DNA of 64,000 nt, from NCBI RefSeq assembly GCF_000719705.1, contig NZ_JOHO01000062.1, positions 23,542 through 87,541 of the forward strand, given 5' to 3'. Shown one piece after another: positions 60,510 through 64,000 of the stretch (position 1 is its first letter; the number at the start of each line of letters is the position of its first letter). The notes under the pieces are model-generated. The model searched no databases, was not told the origin of the DNA, and saw nothing but the letters and a program-made list of their open reading frames with translations. This DNA is from Streptomyces sp. NRRL S-350 (GTDB lineage Bacteria; Actinomycetota; Actinomycetes; Streptomycetales; Streptomycetaceae). A program made the translations under genes and the position numbers.

Positions 60510-61316
60510 GTGGCTGATCAGAGTTGGCTCGCCCCGCAGCGCCAGGCGCTGATCCTGGAGGCCATCCGCAAGTCCGGCGCGGTGCGCGTCGCCGAGCTGG
60601 TCGAACAGTTCGGGGTGTCGGACATGACGATCCGCCGGGACCTGGACGCCCTGGTGCGCCAGGGCGACGTGCGCAAGGTCCACGGCGGAGCCATCGCGGT
60701 GGGGACCGCGAGCACGGACGAGCCCGGCTTCGACGTCAAGTCCGGGCTGGAGGAGAGCACCAAGGCCGCCCTGGCGGACGCCGCGGCCCGGCTGGTGGAA
60801 CCCGGCAGCGTGGTGGCGCTGTCCGCCGGCACCACCACCTACGCGGTCGCCTCGCGGCTGCTGGAGATCCCGCAGCTGACGGTCGTGACCAACTCCCTGC
60901 GGATCGCCGACCTCCTGTGGGCAGCGCAGAGCGACGGGAGGGAGACCGTCCCGTCGCTGCTGTTGACCGGCGGGGCGCCGACCCGCTCCGCGGCCCTGGT
61001 GGGAGCCCTGGCCGACCAGACGATCCGCACGCTCCACGTGGACCTGCTCATCCTCGGCGTGCACGGCGTCAGCCAGCAGGCCGGACTCACCACGCCCAAC
61101 CTGGCCGAGGCGCAGACCAACCGGGCCCTGATCGCCTCCGCCCGCCGTACGGTCGTGGTCGCCGACCACACCAAGTGGGGCGTCGTCGGCCTGAGCAGCT
61201 TCGCGACCCTGGCGGAGATCGACTGCTTCATCACCGACGACGCCCTCCCGGCGACGGCCCGCGGCGAGCTCGCCGACGCGGTCGGCGAGCTCGTCGTGGT
61301 GCCGGCCGCCGGCTGA
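60510..61316 (+). CDS. DeoR-family regulator
   Basis: 268 aa from the GTG at 60510 (AAAGGG five bases upstream). N-terminal HTH: PQRQALILEAIRKSGAVRVA ELVEQFGVSDMTIRRDLDAL VRQGDVRKVHGGA, the DeoR signature. C-terminal sensor: VVALSAGTTTYAVASRLLEI PQLTVVTNSLRIADLL, LLILGVHGVSQQAGLTTPNL AEAQTNRALI, VVVADHTKWGVVGLSSFATL. DeoR sensors bind phosphorylated sugars, here probably galactose-1-phosphate or a tagatose/galactosamine phosphate. It is convergent with galK (14 bases) and likely controls the locus. The frame is continuous with the permease upstream. Confidence 0.9.
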   Translation: MADQSWLAPQRQALILEAIRKSGAVRVAELVEQFGVSDMTIRRDLDALVRQGDVRKVHGGAIAVGTASTDEPGFDVKSGLEESTKAALADAAARLVEPGSVVALSAGTTTYAVASRLLEIPQLTVVTNSLRIADLLWAAQSDGRETVPSLLLTGGAPTRSAALVGALADQTIRTLHVDLLILGVHGVSQQAGLTTPNLAEAQTNRALIASARRTVVVADHTKWGVVGLSSFATLAEIDCFITDDALPATARGELADAVGELVVVPAAG

Positions 61317-61330
61317 CCGGCGGCGCCCGG

Positions 61331-62476
61331 TCAGGCCACCCGCCGCGCTCCCGCCGAGGGCACGGCGGTGAAGACCACCGGCTCGGCGAAGCCCGCCGGG
61401 CGGAAGGCCGAGCGGACCGCGTCCGCGACCGGTTCCACCTCCGCCGCCCCGACCAGGGCGATGACGGAGCCGCCGAAGCCGCCGCCGGTCATCCGGGCGC
61501 CCAGGGCCCCGGCGGCGACGGCGGCCTCGACCGCGAGGTCCGTCTCGGCGCAGGAGACCCGGAAGTCGTCGCGCAGCGAGGCGTGTCCGGCCGTCAGGAT
61601 CGGCCCCAGGGCGGCGATCCGGCCGCCGTCCAGGTGCTCGATGGTCTCGGCCACCCGCTGGTTCTCGGTGACCACGTGCCGCACCAGCGGGGCGAGTTCC
61701 TCGGGCAGGCGCTCCAGGGCCGCGGCGAGGCCGACGGCCGGCAGGTCGCGCAGCGCGTCCAGGCCGAGCAGCTCGGCGGCGCGCTCGCAGCCGGCCCGCA
61801 GGGCGGCGTAGGCGCCGTCGCCGAGGTCGTGCTTGACCCGGGTGTCGATCACCAGCAGCCGGAACCCGGCCGCCTCCAGGTCGAGCGGGACGTGCCGCTG
61901 CTCCAGCGTCCGGGTGTCCAGGAACAGTGCGGCGCCGTCCGTGCAGCAGGCGGAGGCCATCTGGTCCATCACCCCGCAGGGCACCCCGACGAAGGCGTTC
62001 TCGGCCCGCTGGGCGATCAGGGCGAGCTCCGGCGCGGACAGGCCCAGCCCGTACAGCTCGTTCAGGGCGGCGGCGGTGGCGCACTCCAGGGCGGCGGAGG
62101 AGGAGAGCCCGGCGCCGGACGGCACGTCGCTGTCGACGAAGAGGTCGGCGCCGCCGACCGCGTGTCCGGCCTCGGCGAGGGCCCAGAACACGCCGACCGG
62201 GTAGGCGGACCAGCCGGCGACGACGCCGGGCGCCAGGCCGTCGAGCGCGATGTCGGTGATCGTGCCGTCGCCCTGGGAGCTGTAGAGGCGGACCCGGCCG
62301 TCCTCGCGGCGGCGGGCACCGACCCGGGTGGTGTGCGGGAGGGCGATGGGCAGGACGAAACCGTCGTTGTAGTCGGTGTGTTCGCCGATCAGGTTCACCC
62401 GCCCGGGTGCGGCCCACACGCCGGCGGGCCGTCCACCGTGGACGGCCTCGAAGTCACTGACGGCCTCGTCGATCAT
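61331..62476 (-). CDS. galK: Galactokinase
   Basis: 381 aa from the ATG at 62476 (GGGAGC upstream). Galactokinase signature GRVNLIGEHTDYNDGFVLPI, ATP-binding DVPSGAGLSSSAALECATAA, catalytic Asp in GVMDQMASACC and the C-terminal GHMS-like GARMTGGGFGGSVIALVG. It phosphorylates D-galactose to galactose-1-phosphate with ATP. Divergent from galT, which takes the product, so the pair covers the first two Leloir steps. No epimerase gene is in the window. Candidate DeoR box at 62552-62570. Confidence 0.95.
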   Translation of the reverse strand: MIDEAVSDFEAVHGGRPAGVWAAPGRVNLIGEHTDYNDGFVLPIALPHTTRVGARRREDGRVRLYSSQGDGTITDIALDGLAPGVVAGWSAYPVGVFWALAEAGHAVGGADLFVDSDVPSGAGLSSSAALECATAAALNELYGLGLSAPELALIAQRAENAFVGVPCGVMDQMASACCTDGAALFLDTRTLEQRHVPLDLEAAGFRLLVIDTRVKHDLGDGAYAALRAGCERAAELLGLDALRDLPAVGLAAALERLPEELAPLVRHVVTENQRVAETIEHLDGGRIAALGPILTAGHASLRDDFRVSCAETDLAVEAAVAAGALGARMTGGGFGGSVIALVGAAEVEPVADAVRSAFRPAGFAEPVVFTAVPSAGARRVA

Positions 62477-62551
62477 CTGCTCTGCTCCCGTGCCTCGTGC
62501 GCCTGCCGGCTCCCGCCCGGCCTTCCTCAGCGGGGGAGCCGATTTCGACAT

Positions 62552-62590
62552 AATCAAACATGATTGACACCTGCGGTCAACACCTGCGGG
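62552..62590 (-). promoter_or_regulatory. galK: galK promoter region with DeoR-type box and direct repeat
   Basis: On the minus strand CCGCAGGTGT is repeated in tandem (two copies 13 bases apart), followed by CAATCATGTTTGATTATG with a GTTTGATT core. TTGACC and GATTAT (19-base spacer) could be -35 and -10. Confidence 0.4.
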
Positions 62591-62666
62591 TTTCTCGTTA
62601 GCGCGGGCCCCGCGGAACGACGGCTCGGCGGCCGAGCAACTCAAGCTTGTTGGCAAATGAGCATAT

Positions 62667-62689
62667 GTGTTTGAATCTGTTGAACATCG
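62667..62689 (+). promoter_or_regulatory. galT: galT candidate DeoR-type box
   Basis: GTGTTTGAATCTGTTGAACA then TC: two TTGAA-containing half-sites, 44-66 bases before the galT GTG, in an AT-rich pocket. Confidence 0.4.
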
Positions 62690-62732
62690 GTGCACAGGCT
62701 GGCCGACGTCCCCCGCACAAAGGAGCACAGCG

Positions 62733-63836
62733 GTGCACAAGACCGCTACCAAGCTGGCCGACGGCCGCGAACTCGTCTACTACGACCAGGAGTCGGGCAC
62801 GACCCGGAACGCCCCGGACGAACGCCCGCTGGAACCCGCCGCGAGCCTCTCCGAGACCCGGCTCGACCCGGTCCTCGGCGAGTGGGTGACCGTCGCCGCC
62901 CACCGCCAGCAGCGCACCTACCACCCGCCGGCCGGCGAGTGCCCGCTCTGCCCCTCCCGGGACGGACGGCTGAGCGAGATCCCGGCGGCCGACTACGAGG
63001 TGGTGGTGTTCGAGAACCGCTTCCCCTCGCTCGCCCTGGACTCGGCCTCCCACGTCGCGCCCCAGGACGGCCCGCTGCACACCCTCCGGCCGGGCACCGG
63101 CCGCTGTGAGGTGGTCTGCTTCGCCCCCGACCACGACGCCTCCTTCGCCGACCTGGACGAGGCCAAGGCCCGCCTGGTGCTGGACGCCTGGAGCGACCGC
63201 ACGGCCGAACTGTCGGCCCTGCCCGAGGTCCGGCAGGTGTACTGCTTCGAGAACCGCGGCGAGGAGATCGGCGTCACCCTCTCCCACCCCCACGGGCAGA
63301 TCTACGCCTTCCCCTTCGTCCCCTCCCGCACCGCGCGGATGATCGCCAGCGCCGCGGCCCACCGGACCCGGACCGGGCGGAACCTCTTCGAGGACCTCCT
63401 CGCCACCGAACGGGCCACCCCCGAGCGGCTGGTGCTCCAGGGCGAGCACTGGACCGCCTTCGTACCCTTCGCCGCCCGCTGGCCGTACGAGGTCCACCTC
63501 TACCCCCACCGGCGGGTGCCCGACCTCACCGCGCTGAACGAGGCCGAGCGCGCCGAGTTCCCCGGCCTCTACCTCGACCTGCTGCGCCGCTTCGACCGGC
63601 TGTTCCCCGCGCCCGCCGGCTCCGCGCCGAACCGCACCCCGTACATCTCCGCCTGGCACCAGGCACCGAAGGACGGCGGCGAGGAACTCGCACTGCACCT
63701 GGAGCTGTTCACCATCCGGCGCGCTCCTGGCAAGCTCAAGTACCTGGCGGGTGTGGAGTCCGGGCTCGACGCCTTCGTCACCGACGTGAGCCCGGAGAGC
63801 GCCGCCGCGCGGCTGCGCGACGCCGCGACCCACTGA
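62733..63836 (+). CDS. galT: Galactose-1-phosphate uridylyltransferase
   Basis: 367 aa from the GTG at 62733, which has AAGGAG eight bases upstream; an in-frame ATG at 62667 lies within the promoter box and is rejected. Zinc Cys pair GECPLCPS (C70, C73), FENRFPSLALDS, FENRGEEIGVTLSHPHGQIY AFP with the nucleophilic His of the HPH motif (H185/H187), and VHLYPHRRVPDLTALNEAE. It transfers UMP from UDP-glucose to galactose-1-phosphate. Divergent from galK; the next gene starts 27 bases later, so they form an operon. Confidence 0.93.
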   Translation: MHKTATKLADGRELVYYDQESGTTRNAPDERPLEPAASLSETRLDPVLGEWVTVAAHRQQRTYHPPAGECPLCPSRDGRLSEIPAADYEVVVFENRFPSLALDSASHVAPQDGPLHTLRPGTGRCEVVCFAPDHDASFADLDEAKARLVLDAWSDRTAELSALPEVRQVYCFENRGEEIGVTLSHPHGQIYAFPFVPSRTARMIASAAAHRTRTGRNLFEDLLATERATPERLVLQGEHWTAFVPFAARWPYEVHLYPHRRVPDLTALNEAERAEFPGLYLDLLRRFDRLFPAPAGSAPNRTPYISAWHQAPKDGGEELALHLELFTIRRAPGKLKYLAGVESGLDAFVTDVSPESAAARLRDAATH

Positions 63837-63862
63837 CCCGGCAGCACGCAGGAGGAACCCGC

Positions 63863-64000
63863 ATGCCCGTCGATCGAACCGTGCTCACCGGCGCCCGGTT
63901 GGTCCTGCCCGGCGGCGTCGTCGACGGCGACCGGCTCACGATCGCGGGCGACCGCATCGCGGGCCTCGGCGGCGACACCGAACCCGGCGACCTCGACCTG
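63863..64000 (+). CDS. NagA-like amidohydrolase (N-acetylhexosamine-6-phosphate deacetylase), N-terminus
   Basis: 46 codons before the window ends. ATG at 63863 with GGAGG upstream. TVLTGARLVLPGGVVDGDRL TIAGDRIAGLG is the N-terminal beta-sandwich of amidohydrolases, closest in style to GlcNAc-6-phosphate deacetylase NagA/AgaA. In this locus an N-acetylgalactosamine substrate is conceivable. The metal-binding motifs are beyond the window, so the identity is tentative. Confidence 0.6.
   Translation, partial: MPVDRTVLTGARLVLPGGVVDGDRLTIAGDRIAGLGGDTEPGDLDL

Noticed and set aside
58941..62417. 1158-codon minus frame across the transporter, DeoR and galK region
   Set aside because: Spans three recognised genes in their non-coding frames; no domain or start context.
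62667..62732. ATG at 62667 as the galT start
   Set aside because: No ribosome binding site and it overlaps the promoter box; the GTG at 62733 has AAGGAG at proper spacing and matches GalT N-termini.

Overview
The window is very GC-rich actinobacterial DNA. Coding regions show strong third-position GC bias, many GTG starts and AGGAGG-type ribosome binding sites. The gene set (HxlR/TetR/MerR regulators, secreted CBM13 enzymes, SpoIIE-type phosphatase, PknB-like kinase, class I terpene synthase, CU044_5270 and DUF6194 proteins) points to Streptomyces or a close relative such as Kitasatospora. The many decayed transposases and single-copy accessory genes resemble a chromosome arm more than the core. 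I saw no rRNA, tRNA or CRISPR array.

Layout. (1) 1-4955, all on minus: three secreted polysaccharide-active genes (a GH55-like beta-helix protein, a GH54 alpha-L-arabinofuranosidase with CBM13, and the start of another beta-helix protein), with hairpin terminators and a perfect LacI-type palindrome between the first two. (2) 5-30 kb: regulator/enzyme pairs, mostly divergent (HxlR/NmrA-like reductase; MFS exporter-cupin/TetR; tandem-HTH MerR/DUF6194; ECF sigma plus its CU044_5270 partner; SDR/TetR with shared palindromes; quinone-oxidoreductase-like gene/TetR), two secreted I36-type proteins, a WD40-like protein, a flavin reductase, and a secreted alpha/beta hydrolase whose whole catalytic triad looks substituted. 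Between them lie many gene corpses. (3) 30-50 kb: a patatin/TetR pair lying between two halves of an IS5-type transposase; a histidine phosphatase; an H1-like lysine-rich protein; a terpene synthase followed by a 5'-truncated cis-prenyltransferase; small immunity-like genes; an AraC regulator; a hydrolase/TetR pair whose start codons sit in one large inverted repeat; a cluster of TTGTCCGCGGACAA-like palindromes; a Ser/Thr kinase; a SpoIIE phosphatase; and a secreted ribosome-inactivating protein with all catalytic residues in place. (4) 51-64 kb: a coherent galactoside-catabolism locus with two secreted GH59 (galactocerebrosidase-family) enzymes, an AraF/AraG/AraH-like sugar ABC transporter, a DeoR-family regulator, galactokinase, galactose-1-phosphate uridylyltransferase and the start of a NagA-like deacetylase.

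How the genes work together: in the right-hand locus the GH59 enzymes would release galactose outside the cell, the ABC system would import it, and GalK/GalT would feed the Leloir pathway under the DeoR regulator. The permease gene, however, has lost its last membrane segment and stop codon and reads in frame into the regulator. Elsewhere the genes are mostly independent modules set among remnants of at least seven transposase families (IS5, IS30, IS110, IS630, IS701, Tn3 and an HTH-type element) and several single-frameshift pseudogenes. All family assignments were made by eye from the translated sequence; no database search was run.
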